This document shows positions 8,990 to 17,436 of a stretch of 64,000 nucleotides of DNA, piece by piece. Source of the stretch: Paenirhizobium selenitireducens ATCC BAA-1503 (GTDB lineage: Bacteria > Pseudomonadota > Alphaproteobacteria > Rhizobiales > Rhizobiaceae); contig NZ_JAEG01000008.1 of NCBI RefSeq assembly GCF_000518785.1, forward strand, positions 248,001 through 312,000, read 5' to 3'. A model generated the notes under the pieces. It ran no database searches, was not told where the DNA came from, and saw nothing but the letters and a program-made list of their open reading frames with translations. The position numbers and the translations under genes are program-made. Positions within the stretch are counted from its first letter, which is position 1. The number at the start of each line of letters is the position of its first letter.

Positions 8990-9862
8990 CTATCCCTTGA
9001 CCTGAAGCGCGGCGTCGGAGCGGCCGAGCGAACCGAGGATGCCGTAGTAGATGAGCAGGATGACGATCGCGACGGCGCTGAGTAGCGTTCCCATGGCGTA
9101 GACCATCGGCCAGTTGCCGTTCTCGAAACCCTCCTTGTACATGTGCATGCTGAGCGGCATCGGATAGGCGGGACCGAGCAGCCGCGGCACGACGAAGGAG
9201 CCGAGCGAGGTGATGAAGGTCAGCAGGATCGCAGCTGTGATGCCCGGCTGGGCCAGCGGCAGTTGAATGCGCCGCAGGATCGTCCAGCGGCTGGCACCGA
9301 GGGTGCGGGCCGCCGCCAGCACGTCCACGCTGATGGCTGCCATCGCGCCCGAGATGATCAGCGTCATGAACGGAATGCTCTTCCACGAAAGCGCCAGGAT
9401 CGCGCCGATCGACCATTCGTCCCGTACGAGACGCGGCAGGGAGAGGCCGAGCGGCGTCAGCAGCCGGCTGGCCATGCCGCCCCGGTCGAGAATGACGAGA
9501 ACGATGAAGGCGGCGACGATGCCCGGCACGACCAGCGGAATGCGGTAGAACGTGCCGAAGAGTTTGCGGCTCTTCTCGTTCGCCTGCATCATGGCCGAGA
9601 GCGGCAGCGCCACGATCAGCCCGAGCACCGTCGGGGCCAGCGACAGCCAGATCGAATAGACGACGCCCTCGAGATAGACCGGACTGGTCGCCAGCGTGAT
9701 CCAGTTGTCGAGCGTGAAGGCGGGCCCGGCCGGATCGTTGTTGCGGAAGCTGCCGATCAGCACATGGACCAGCGGCAGGCCGAAGAATGCCGCCAGATAG
9801 CCGACCCCCGGAAGCAGGCAGAGAACGAGCATGAGCGTCTCGACGGGGCGCTTTTCGTTCAT
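8990..9862 (-). CDS. ABC transporter permease (first)
   Basis: A 290-residue permease paired with the gene that follows it. Hydrophobic segments begin near residue 13 (LCLLPGVGYLAAFFGLPLVHV), and the EAA loop reads DVLAAARTLGASRWTILRRIQLP. Its ATG overlaps the end of the ATPase gene by four bases, indicating translational coupling. Family membership (PotB/FbpB-like) is clear from the fold and the two-permease layout. Confidence 0.9.
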   Translation of the reverse strand: MNEKRPVETLMLVLCLLPGVGYLAAFFGLPLVHVLIGSFRNNDPAGPAFTLDNWITLATSPVYLEGVVYSIWLSLAPTVLGLIVALPLSAMMQANEKSRKLFGTFYRIPLVVPGIVAAFIVLVILDRGGMASRLLTPLGLSLPRLVRDEWSIGAILALSWKSIPFMTLIISGAMAAISVDVLAAARTLGASRWTILRRIQLPLAQPGITAAILLTFITSLGSFVVPRLLGPAYPMPLSMHMYKEGFENGNWPMVYAMGTLLSAVAIVILLIYYGILGSLGRSDAALQVKG

Positions 9863-10917
9863 GCCGCCCTCCGTTCATCGCCGCGATAGGTCTTCAGCTG
9901 ATGCAGCCGGGCGGGGGTGGACAGTTTCACCTTTTGGCCGTTCTTGAGGATATCCATGTGGCCGCCGGCGGTGATGGCGCGCACGGTGCGGCCGCCGATG
10001 CCGATCCAGTAATGGGTCGCCGCTCCCATGAACATAGACTGCTCGACCACGCCGTGATGGTCGGCTTCGACCGGCTGGACGCCAAGGTCTTCCGGACGGA
10101 TCGCCACACCTTCGACATCGGTTTCGCCGGGATTGTCGAGAGGGCGCACCTCGCCCCAGGGCAGGCGGCATTCGCTGCCGGCGATGTCCGCCTCCAGCAC
10201 GTTGGTCATGCCGAGGAATTCGGCGGTGAAGCGATAGCGGGGCCGTCGATAGAGGTCGATCGGCGAGCCGCGCTCGACGATCTGGCCGTCCTTCATGACG
10301 ACGATCTCGTCGGCGAGCGCCATGGCTTCCGACTGGTCGTGGGTGACGTAGACCGAGGTGATGGCGAGCTTCTGCTGCAGGTGGCGCAGGTCCTCGCGCA
10401 GACTGTCGCGCAGTTTGGCGTCGAGATTGGAGAGCGGTTCGTCGAAGAGCAGGACGTCCGGCTCGATGACGATGGCGCGGGCAACGGCGACGCGCTGCTG
10501 CTGGCCGCCGGACAGCTGCTTGGGCAGACGTCCGGCATGGCCGGCAAGGCCGACGAGTTCGAGTGCTGCATGGACGCGCCTGGTGATGTTGGCGCGGCCG
10601 ACATTGCGCATCTCGAGCCCGAAGGCGACGTTCTTCTCGACCGTCATATGCGGGAAGAGCGCATAGGTCTGAAAGACCATGCCGAAGTTGCGGTTCTCCG
10701 GCGGCAGGCCGTCGATGCGACGGTCCTTCAGCCAGATCTCGCCGGAGGTCGGATCGGTGATGCCGGAGATCGCGCGCAGCAGCGTGGTCTTGCCGCAGCC
10801 GGAGGGTCCGAGCAGCGTCACCAGCCGGCCGGCCGGGATCTCAAGGTCGATCCCTTTCAATACGCGGAGACTGTCGAAATCCTTGACGAGATTTCGAACC
10901 GAGATGGAGGCGTCCAT
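9859..10917 (-). CDS. ABC transporter ATP-binding protein
   Basis: A 352-residue ATPase with Walker A GPSGCGKT (about residue 37), signature LSGGQQQRV, Walker B LLFDEPLSNLD and the switch His in VYVTHDQSEA. A C-terminal TOBE-like regulatory domain follows (about residues 235-345), as in PotA/UgpC/FbpC proteins. It energises the two permeases downstream and lies 64 bases after the binding-protein gene. The TOBE subtype fits the polyamine/Fe3+/phosphonate class rather than the sugar class. Confidence 0.93.
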   Translation of the reverse strand: MDASISVRNLVKDFDSLRVLKGIDLEIPAGRLVTLLGPSGCGKTTLLRAISGITDPTSGEIWLKDRRIDGLPPENRNFGMVFQTYALFPHMTVEKNVAFGLEMRNVGRANITRRVHAALELVGLAGHAGRLPKQLSGGQQQRVAVARAIVIEPDVLLFDEPLSNLDAKLRDSLREDLRHLQQKLAITSVYVTHDQSEAMALADEIVVMKDGQIVERGSPIDLYRRPRYRFTAEFLGMTNVLEADIAGSECRLPWGEVRPLDNPGETDVEGVAIRPEDLGVQPVEADHHGVVEQSMFMGAATHYWIGIGGRTVRAITAGGHMDILKNGQKVKLSTPARLHQLKTYRGDERRAA

Positions 10918-10981
10918 GGTTCACCCGTTGGCTTGGGAAGGGCGGCGGCACCATGGCAGGTGCCGCCGGATACTGGCCGGA

Positions 10982-12229
10982 TCAGTTGCCGCGCAGCAGA
11001 TTGCCGGCGAAGTAGTCCGCCATGGCGTTCTTCAGATTGTTGGGCATGTTCTGAAGGGCGCGGCTGGCGAACTGTTCGGTCGGAACGAGGCGGGCAACCT
11101 GTTCCGGCGTGAAGGTGGCGGACGGATCAATGTCGGTGCGGGCCGAGCGCGAGCCGTTGACCTTCAGCTTTTCGAGCTGGGCTTCCTGCGAGACCATGAA
11201 GTCGAGAAGAAGCAGGCCGGCTGCCGGCGCCTTGCCGTCGACAGGCAGGAACATGCCGTCCCCGCCGCCGACCTGGCCCTCGGCCAGGATTTCCTGGCGG
11301 ATCGTCGGCGGAAGCAGGCCCCGGCCGAGGAAGTCGTAGGCCATGTCTTCCCAGGCGGTGCCGACCGCGCCGGCGCCGGTGGCCAGCAGGTTCAGCGTGT
11401 CGGAATTGCCGTTGGTGATTTCAACCACCGGCAGGAGTTCCTTGTAGTAGTCCCAGACCGGCTTGGCGCAATCGCCGGCGGCCCAGGTCGCGGACTCTTC
11501 CTTGCTGATCTTGAAGTTCGTGAAGGCGGCGCGGCAGTCGTCGCCCTTGACCTTGGCATAGGCGATCGTCTGCAGGAAGCCGCTGCCGGAGCCGCCGCCG
11601 GTCGGCGAGGTGACGATGAACTTCTGCGGATTTTCCTTGGCCCAAGCGAGCAGGGCGTCGAGATCGGCCGGCGCCTTGTCGGCGGGGACGGTCCGGGTGT
11701 CGTAGATGATGCTGGTCTGGTTGCGGTGGAAGGGCAGGAAGACGCCGCCATGGGCGAAGCCGCCCGTCGAGGTGGCGATCTCGGCATTGAGGCCCTTGCC
11801 GGACGGCAGGATTTCGTTCAGCGCGACATTGGCGACGACACCGGCATCGAGGACTGCGGCATATTTGCCCGACGAGATGAAATAGGCATCGGCAGGCGCC
11901 TTGGACTTGGTGTTGTGGGCGGCGATCAGCTGTTGGATCGCGACGTCGCCTTCACCGCGCACATATTCGACCTTGAGGCCGTACTTCTTCTCGAAAGCCG
12001 GAAGCAGGTGCTCGTTGAACAGCGGGCCGAAGGAGTCGGTGAAATCGTAGAAGGTCAGTGTTCCCTCTTTTTTTGCAAGCGGAACAATGACATCATAGAA
12101 ATTGCCCGCCGTCAGCGTGGCGAGATCAAATCCCGGATCGGTGTTGAATTTATCCGAGCCGACGGGTTCAGCCGCGAAGGCGGCCGTTCCCAGAAGGATG
12201 GCGATGGATGCAGCGATGACTGTCTTCAT
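10982..12229 (-). CDS. ABC transporter substrate-binding protein, family 1
   Basis: A 415-residue periplasmic binding protein with a Sec signal (MKTVIAASIAILLGTAAFAA, cleavage near residue 20). It has the two-lobe family 1 layout seen in Fe3+, polyamine and phosphonate binders. Its start overlaps the stop of the phosphatase gene as ATGA. The ligand cannot be read from sequence. The phosphatase and phosphodiesterase in the same operon make a phosphodiester or sugar/polyol phosphate the best guess. Confidence 0.88.
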   Translation of the reverse strand: MKTVIAASIAILLGTAAFAAEPVGSDKFNTDPGFDLATLTAGNFYDVIVPLAKKEGTLTFYDFTDSFGPLFNEHLLPAFEKKYGLKVEYVRGEGDVAIQQLIAAHNTKSKAPADAYFISSGKYAAVLDAGVVANVALNEILPSGKGLNAEIATSTGGFAHGGVFLPFHRNQTSIIYDTRTVPADKAPADLDALLAWAKENPQKFIVTSPTGGGSGSGFLQTIAYAKVKGDDCRAAFTNFKISKEESATWAAGDCAKPVWDYYKELLPVVEITNGNSDTLNLLATGAGAVGTAWEDMAYDFLGRGLLPPTIRQEILAEGQVGGGDGMFLPVDGKAPAAGLLLLDFMVSQEAQLEKLKVNGSRSARTDIDPSATFTPEQVARLVPTEQFASRALQNMPNNLKNAMADYFAGNLLRGN

Positions 12230-13104
12230 TGTATCGTCTCCACGTTGGGGTGAGGTTTGCGATCGTCTCGCAACGTTTCCGGCACTCCGCCTCGCATTTC
12301 CCGATGGAGCGGAGTGCCGGAAAAGGGTTCCGGCACGACGGCCAGAAGCTGTCTGGATATGCCGGGCGCAGCGGCAAAGACGGTGGCGCCCGCCTTGAGG
12401 CCGCCGGCACCCAGATAGTCATTGGTCAGAGCGCCGGCGCAGGCCGCGATGTAAAGGCCGCCGACGGCATCCCAGGGGTTCATGTGCGGTTCGAGATAGG
12501 CTTCGATCCTGCCCGCCGCGACATGGGCGAGCGACAGGGCGCCCGAACCGAGCCGCCTGTGCTCCGCGCCCGACAGGGCCAGCTGTCCGATCAGCGCCGC
12601 ATAGAGGCTCTTTTCATGCCGCGCTGAAAAGCCGAGACCGACGACGGTCTCCGTCATGACGTCGATCGCCGAGCAGGCGATCGGCTTGCCGTCGAGCCAG
12701 GCCTCGCCGTTCGGATCGGCGAAGAACAACTCGTCGTTGATCGGGTCGAAGATCCAGGCGGCGACGGTACGCCCGCCTTTGAGCAAGGCGATGGAAATGC
12801 AGAAATAGCCCAGTCGCCGCGCGAAATTCACGGTGCCGTCGATCGGATCGATCAGCCAGAGATAGTCGCCGCTTGCGTGTTCCCGGCCGAATTCCTCGCC
12901 GATGATCCCGTCGTGCGGGAAGCTGTCGGAGATGCGGGCGCGAAGGGCCTTTTCGATAGCGAAGTCCGCGTCGGTCACCAGGTCGCCCGGCGACTTGTTG
13001 CTGATCGAAAGGTCCGGGTCGCGATAGGCCGCCAGCGCGGTCTCTCCCGCGTAGCGGACAAGGCTTTCGCCAAGCAAAAGGCGGTCGTCGAGGTCAGGGC
13101 TCAT
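12226..13104 (-). CDS. inositol monophosphatase family protein
   Basis: A 292-residue Mg2+-dependent phosphatase of the IMPase/CysQ/FBPase superfamily. Metal and substrate motifs are present: GIIGEEFGREHASGD (Glu of the GEE motif), WLIDPIDGTVNF (the DPIDGT box) and PWDAVGGLYIAACAGA (the WD box). The start at 13104 gives MSPDLDDRLLLGE and overlaps the LacI stop as ATGA; an upstream ATG at 13179 has no supporting motif. It is the first enzyme gene of the operon and overlaps the binding-protein gene. It probably dephosphorylates a phosphorylated polyol or sugar released by the GDPD enzyme, but the exact substrate is inferred. Confidence 0.92.
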   Translation of the reverse strand: MSPDLDDRLLLGESLVRYAGETALAAYRDPDLSISNKSPGDLVTDADFAIEKALRARISDSFPHDGIIGEEFGREHASGDYLWLIDPIDGTVNFARRLGYFCISIALLKGGRTVAAWIFDPINDELFFADPNGEAWLDGKPIACSAIDVMTETVVGLGFSARHEKSLYAALIGQLALSGAEHRRLGSGALSLAHVAAGRIEAYLEPHMNPWDAVGGLYIAACAGALTNDYLGAGGLKAGATVFAAAPGISRQLLAVVPEPFSGTPLHREMRGGVPETLRDDRKPHPNVETIQ

Positions 13105-14171
13105 GAATGGCTTCTCGTGGTGGTTCGGTGAACAATTTTCGGCGCGCAGTGGATGACGCCGTCGGCATCCAGGCGGCATGGCGTGCCCGACAGGCTGTCG
13201 GCGAAATCGAGCGCTCTGCCCTCCTGGTGCGCCGCGATATAGGCGAGCACCCGCGCCACCATCTCGTCGAGCGGCTGTTCGAAGGTGGTGAGCTGGTAAG
13301 GGGTCCAGGAGGAAGCGGCGATGTTGTCGTAGCCGATCAGCGACACGTCCTCGCCGACCGTCATCCCCTGGTCGCGAAGCCCGTCGAGGAAACCGAGCGC
13401 CATGGCGTCGTTGGTCGAGAAGACGCCGTCGGGACGAAGGTTTCCGGGGCGATCGAGGAAACGATGCGCCGTTGCCTTGCCGGCTTCGATGGACATGTCG
13501 GCATTGTTCCAGACGGCCGCATCGCCACCGGCCTCGTCGAGCGCGGCGAGGAACCCTTCGCAGCGTCGCGCACTCGCCCAGCTGTCTTGTGGCCCGGCGA
13601 TCACCGCGAAGCGCCTCCGGCCCTCAGCGTGGAGCAGCCGCGCCGCCATGGCGCCGCCCAGCCGGTTGTCGGTGGCGACGGAAAAGGCGTGGCCGTGATT
13701 GCCGGGCCGGTTCAGGGCGGCGAAGAACTGTCCGCGCGACAAGATGGCGTCCGCCCTTTGCGGATTGACGACGCCGGCCGTGACGATCACGCCGCGCGTG
13801 CGCCAGGTGATCGTGTCGGCGAGCAGGCGATCGACCTCGTCGTCGTTCTCCGCATAGAAGATCAGCGGCTTGAGATCGCTTTCCTGGAAGGATTTCAGCA
13901 GATGCGACAAGACCTGCGCCCGCCATTCGAAGGTCAGCCGGGTGGTGATGACGGCAACCAGCGGCGCGTCGCCGGTGACCATGCTGGCGGCCAGCGCGTT
14001 CGGCTGCCAACCGATCTCGGCGGCGGCCTGGAGGATACGCTGACGGGTATCGGCGGCGATCCGGCCGTTGCCGGAAAAGGCCCGGCTCACCAGCGCCTGG
14101 GAGACATTGGCGGCACGGGCGACGTCCCTGGAAGTCGCGCCCTTCGGTCCGGACAGTTTCCCGCGTGCCAT
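13101..14171 (-). CDS. LacI-family transcriptional repressor
   Basis: A 356-residue LacI/GalR repressor. The N-terminal helix-turn-helix with hinge is at about residues 13-60 (TSRDVARAANVSQALVSRAFSG), followed by a periplasmic-binding-like sensor domain (SVATDNRLGGAMAARLLHAEG). The start at 14171 was chosen because it puts the HTH at the usual distance from the N-terminus. It leads the phosphatase/ABC/GDPD operon and overlaps the next gene by four bases. A perfect 18-bp palindrome lies 23 bases upstream, so autorepression relieved by the imported substrate or its product is likely. Confidence 0.93.
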   Translation of the reverse strand: MARGKLSGPKGATSRDVARAANVSQALVSRAFSGNGRIAADTRQRILQAAAEIGWQPNALAASMVTGDAPLVAVITTRLTFEWRAQVLSHLLKSFQESDLKPLIFYAENDDEVDRLLADTITWRTRGVIVTAGVVNPQRADAILSRGQFFAALNRPGNHGHAFSVATDNRLGGAMAARLLHAEGRRRFAVIAGPQDSWASARRCEGFLAALDEAGGDAAVWNNADMSIEAGKATAHRFLDRPGNLRPDGVFSTNDAMALGFLDGLRDQGMTVGEDVSLIGYDNIAASSWTPYQLTTFEQPLDEMVARVLAYIAAHQEGRALDFADSLSGTPCRLDADGVIHCAPKIVHRTTTRSHS

Positions 14172-14194
14172 CGATGACTCCAGCTGTATCTGTA

Positions 14195-14212
14195 TGGTTA
14201 TACGTATAACCA
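14195..14212. promoter_or_regulatory. LacI-type operator
   Basis: A perfect 18-bp palindrome TGGTTATACGTATAACCA with a central CG, typical of LacI/GalR operators. It lies 23 bases upstream of the repressor start. Binding by the adjacent LacI protein is inferred. Confidence 0.75.
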
Positions 14213-14230
14213 CCGACCGGAGCCTCTCCG

Positions 14231-14740
14231 CGTTCGGGAGGCGCTGTCGATCAGGGAATGGCCTCTCGTAACCCGGCATTGTTACAGGCGGATAACAACG
14301 GTGCCGACCGGTTGCCCGTCTTCCAGATCCGCGGATCAGATTTGGTCATCGCCTTTGTCCCGCGATTGAGGACAATTGACGTGTACGGTTTGCACGATGG
14401 TGTCGTGCTGATAACGGGTGATATCTGTCAATCGGGCGTCTCGCGAGACGATTTTTTCATCGGCATCAATGTCCGCAATGGTGGCGCGGCACATGTGGAA
14501 ATGGTCACCTTCCCGTATGCAGTCCGATTGCCGCTTTCCTTGGCCTCGTCGTTTGCCCGTTCGTTCCTGGAACGCCTGGTCCGGGAAATTACTATCTCGA
14601 ACAGCCTCAAGACCGGCCGCAGCGTCCTTCCATTGGCCGATTGGAGCAAGTCCTTCAGGAAGCGGCACATTCGTCGATGCGAATGAACTAAGTTTGCGTG
14701 GGGCGGGTCGGGAGTTCGAATCCCTTCAAGGCGGGAGGAT
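14231..14740. other. 500-base stretch without a supported gene
   Basis: Overlapping open frames exist on both strands (14258-14686 plus, 14336-14668 minus), but neither shows a recognisable domain or convincing codon pattern. The end, near 14700-14735, contains GAGTTCGAATCCC, which resembles a tRNA T-loop but lacks a paired stem and the rest of a tRNA. This is possibly an old integration scar beside the XRE regulator. Confidence 0.4.
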
Positions 14741-15088
14741 CTAGTTTTCTGGCCGCGGCTTGCGCTTAGCCGCGGCAACTGCCTCAGCCTGGATCACGCA
14801 CATTTCAAGCTCTTGTTTTGTCATTCCGTTTGAAGCGTTCGAGAATCGGGCGATGAGTCCGGCTAACTCTGGATCGGCAAGGTCAGGAGCGGTCACGCCC
14901 AGGAGCCAGTTCGGGGTGGTGCCAAGTGCCTCGGCAATTCTCACGAGCGTCGCGAGGTCCGCTTCTCTACGGCCGGACGAATAGTGGCCATATCTGCGCT
15001 CGTCTAAGCCAGAACGTCGTGCAGCCTCCGCACTTGAGATCCCCAAATGCTTTGCTCTCTCCTGCAATTTCTTCGCGAAGACGTCCAT
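14741..15088 (-). CDS. XRE-family helix-turn-helix regulator
   Basis: A 115-residue DNA-binding protein with a Cro/CI-type HTH over about residues 5-65. Its recognition region is GISSAEAARRSGLDERRYGHYSSGRREADL, shown here in part as SAEAARRSGLDERRYG. The sequence after it (TLVRIAEALGTTPNWLLG) is the common end of the HTH_3 domain. A short helical tail follows (about 85-115, MTKQELEMCVIQAE). It resembles phage or mobile-element repressors. A perfect 15-bp palindrome abuts its start codon, so it probably represses itself. Confidence 0.85.
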   Translation of the reverse strand: MDVFAKKLQERAKHLGISSAEAARRSGLDERRYGHYSSGRREADLATLVRIAEALGTTPNWLLGVTAPDLADPELAGLIARFSNASNGMTKQELEMCVIQAEAVAAAKRKPRPEN

Positions 15089-15089
15089 G

Positions 15090-15104
15090 GGAACAATTTG
15101 TTCC
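15090..15104. promoter_or_regulatory. palindromic operator at XRE gene start
   Basis: GGAACAATTTGTTCC is a perfect inverted repeat ending one base before the XRE start codon. Related half-sites (GAACA) recur at about 15110-15155, consistent with several repressor sites between the XRE gene and the divergent LysR pseudogene. Confidence 0.55.
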
Positions 15105-15219
15105 TCAAGAACACTGATCTGATCACGAACAATATGGAGTGATATAAGAACATAATGTAATTCTCGGCGAACACGAAGTGAACGATGCGCAACCTCCCTT
15201 GGGTCATGGAGCCGTAGGA

Positions 15220-16110
15220 ATGGAAATCCGCCAGCTTTCCTATTTCGTGGCCGTTGCCGAGGAACTGCACTTCGGTCGGGCCGCCATGAGGGTGAACATC
15301 GCCCAGCCGGCTCTGAGCACGCAGGTCCAGGCGCTATAGAAGTCCCTGGGCGTGCAGTTGCTGTTGCGCTCGACGCGCCGGGTGGAACTGACCAGGGCAG
15401 GGGAGGTGTTCTCCGATCGCTGTGTCAGGATGCAGAGCGATCTGGAGCTCTCGGCCGAGATGGCGCGCTCTGTTGCCGGCAAGACGGTGGGCGAGATCAG
15501 GATCGGCACCATCTATCCCGCCACAACCGGCGTGCTCGCGGCGTTTCTGTCGCGCATCGGCCGGAAGTATCCCGATATCCGCCTGCATGTCTCCAACGGA
15601 TCCACCAGCGACATCATCCGCCAGATCGAATGCGGCCGGATCAACCTCGGCTTCATCCGGCCGGTCGAGAACATCGGCTCGCTGCGCTTCTTCTCCATTG
15701 CCCATGAGCGCTATCAGCTGGCGGTTGGCAGGGACAATCCGCTGGCCGATCTCGAGGAGGTTTCCGTCTCGGATCTGCGGGACCAGAAGATCATCAGCTT
15801 CAAGCGGCAAAACCTCTCCTTCACCGAGCGGTACTTTGCCGAGAAGTTCGAGGAGCATGACCTTACCGGCAATGTCGTCTACACCTGCGACGACACCTTT
15901 GCGCTGATCTCTCTGGTGTCGGCCGGTCTGGGTGTCGGCTTTGCGCCGGAATGGACGGCCGAGCTTCCCGATCGCGACATCGTTCTGAAGAGGGTTCGCG
16001 GGATCGATTTCCGGATCGGGCTTGGGGTTGCCTGGAACAAGGAGGATCCGACGGCGGCGCGTGACGACATCATCGATATTGCCAGGTCGCTCGCACGGCC
16101 GGGAAGGTGA
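15220..16110 (+). pseudogene. LysR-family regulator interrupted by a nonsense codon
   Basis: The frame from ATG 15220 encodes a normal LysR N-terminus ([20 protein letters not shown], then [13 protein letters not shown]). It hits TAG at 15337-15339, codon 40, and continues in the same frame as a complete effector domain to 16110. The broken codon stands where LysR proteins normally have Glu (GAG to TAG, one base). Without the stop the protein would be 296 residues, a full-length regulator. A downstream start at 15352 would lack the first part of the DNA-binding helix-turn-helix. The decay therefore looks very recent. It is divergent from the XRE gene. Confidence 0.88.
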
Positions 16111-16360
16111 GGACGGTCCTCGTCGGACCGCTTCATTTGGTCCCGCGGCCGTCGCTATGCTAAACCTCCCGCGGCAACCCTTTTAACCGGTCTTGCGGGT
16201 GGCGAACGGCTTTCGCGGGCCTGGCCCGCTGCAGCTGGTATGCCCATTTTCCTGTTTGCTGACGGTCACCCTAAATGGCGACCTTCCTGCTTGGACGGCA
16301 GCAAGGCTTCCGTCTTCGTCATGCCCGCCTGTCGCAGTCAGGGTGCTTATGGGGCTCTCC

Positions 16361-16549
16361 CGCGCGGCGCCAGGTCAAATCGTTCAGGCGACGGGCCTGT
16401 CTGCGCCGACTGTCAATGCCGCACTCGCCGATTTGGAGAATGTGGGAATCGTCGAAGAGGTGACCGGTCGAAAACGTGGCCGTGTGTTCAGCTACCGCAA
16501 ATATCTCGCGATCCTGAGCGAGGGGACGGACCCGCTGCCAGCCACGTGA
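16361..16549 (+). pseudogene. Fic-family protein C-terminal remnant
   Basis: About 60 codons resemble the C-terminal winged helix of Fic-domain AMP-transferases: ATGLSAPTVNAALADLE, then GIVEEVTGRKRGRVF, ending YLAILSEGT. The Fic catalytic motif (HPFxxGNGR) and everything upstream are missing. Upstream sequence from about 16190 is open but unrecognisable. I judge it a leftover of a deleted gene; a small free-standing winged-helix protein is a weaker alternative. Confidence 0.55.
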
Positions 16550-16641
16550 TGAAAATCCACGGGTCGCAGGTTCCCCCCCTCAAGGCGGCTGTTGAACCGC
16601 TTTCAGCCCCGTATACGTGAACGGGGCTGATCAAGCTGATT

Positions 16642-16845
16642 TCAGAGAACGCAGACGTTTTCAGCCTTCGACTTTCCGGTCTTACGGTCTTGCCCCACGT
16701 CGTAGCTGACCTTCTGGCCATCCTGAAGCGAGCCACCGAAGCCGACAGCAGATATGTGAACGAACACATCCGGCCCGCCATTGTCGGGGGTGATGAAACC
16801 AAAACCTTTGTCTTGGGCGAAGAATTTTACCGTGCCAGTTGCCAT
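16642..16845 (-). CDS. cspA: cold shock protein, CspA family
   Basis: A 67-residue single OB-fold protein that binds single-stranded RNA/DNA. Both nucleic-acid motifs are present: RNP1 as KGFGFITP and RNP2 as VFVHISA. The length and basic tail fit bacterial CspA-type RNA chaperones. It is alone on its strand. A hairpin (AGCCCCGT/ACGGGGCT, 16605-16628) lies just downstream and may end the transcript, though no T run follows on this strand. Rhizobia carry several csp genes, so the exact paralogue is not assigned. Confidence 0.95.
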   Translation of the reverse strand: MATGTVKFFAQDKGFGFITPDNGGPDVFVHISAVGFGGSLQDGQKVSYDVGQDRKTGKSKAENVCVL

Positions 16846-17138
16846 AGTGGCCTCGTTGACCGCTTAACGTTCATCATCGCATTACTAGTCAACACTAGGT
16901 GCGGCAAGGTTATTACATCGGCGGACGTACACCAAAGTGTCACGGTGAATGTAGGCATCGCGGATGGCGGTTTGTCCGGCGCCATCGTGGTGATCCGAGA
17001 CTGTTTCTCAGGCCTTTGTAAATCGAGGCCCCCCGCCGCAAAGATCTCCGTATGCCACGACTGGTCCGGGCCCACATGGATGCTTAGGCCTTGTTAGCTT
17101 TCTGAAGTCCGAAGATGCGTGCAAGCAAGCCGCTCTGA

Positions 17139-17436
17139 TCATTGGCAGGTCAGCCATCGGAAAAGCCAAAGCCTTTCCTCAGCCACAGCATCGCCTCGAG
17201 CCCGCGATCGTTCGCCGCGCGGTGTTGATTGCTGTTTGCCACTGAGAACGACCCGGTATGTGTGACCCGGATCTTCGATCGAAAGAAGCCCGACTGCTTG
17301 GCCATCGACAAGACCCACCAGGCGGGCGGTTTCGACAGGGCATTGGCACGCGATGGTCACCCATGACCGCCAAACGTTGTTGCCACCTTCGAATATTTTG
17401 CGGTACTTAAATATATCTTTACCGCCCGTCGAGATC
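17139..17436 (-). CDS. possible small hypothetical protein
   Basis: A minus-strand frame just upstream of and divergent from the histidine kinase. Part of it (SWVTIACQCPVETARLVGLV, then VGLLSIEDPGHTYRVV) has protein-like composition, while the C-terminal third is Arg-rich and looks like read-through. No family is recognised. The rest of 16846-17436 shows no other gene; it includes the cspA upstream region. Confidence 0.25.

Noticed and set aside
9859..12229. Ferric iron (FbpABC) transporter
   Set aside because: The class of binding protein and ATPase fits, but operon partners are a phosphatase and a phosphodiesterase, and no iron-type regulation was seen.
14690..14740. tRNA gene 3' half (GAGTTCGAATCCC)
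   Set aside because: The T-loop-like sequence is there, but the flanking bases do not form a 5-bp stem and no anticodon or acceptor arm can be built. At most an old att scar.
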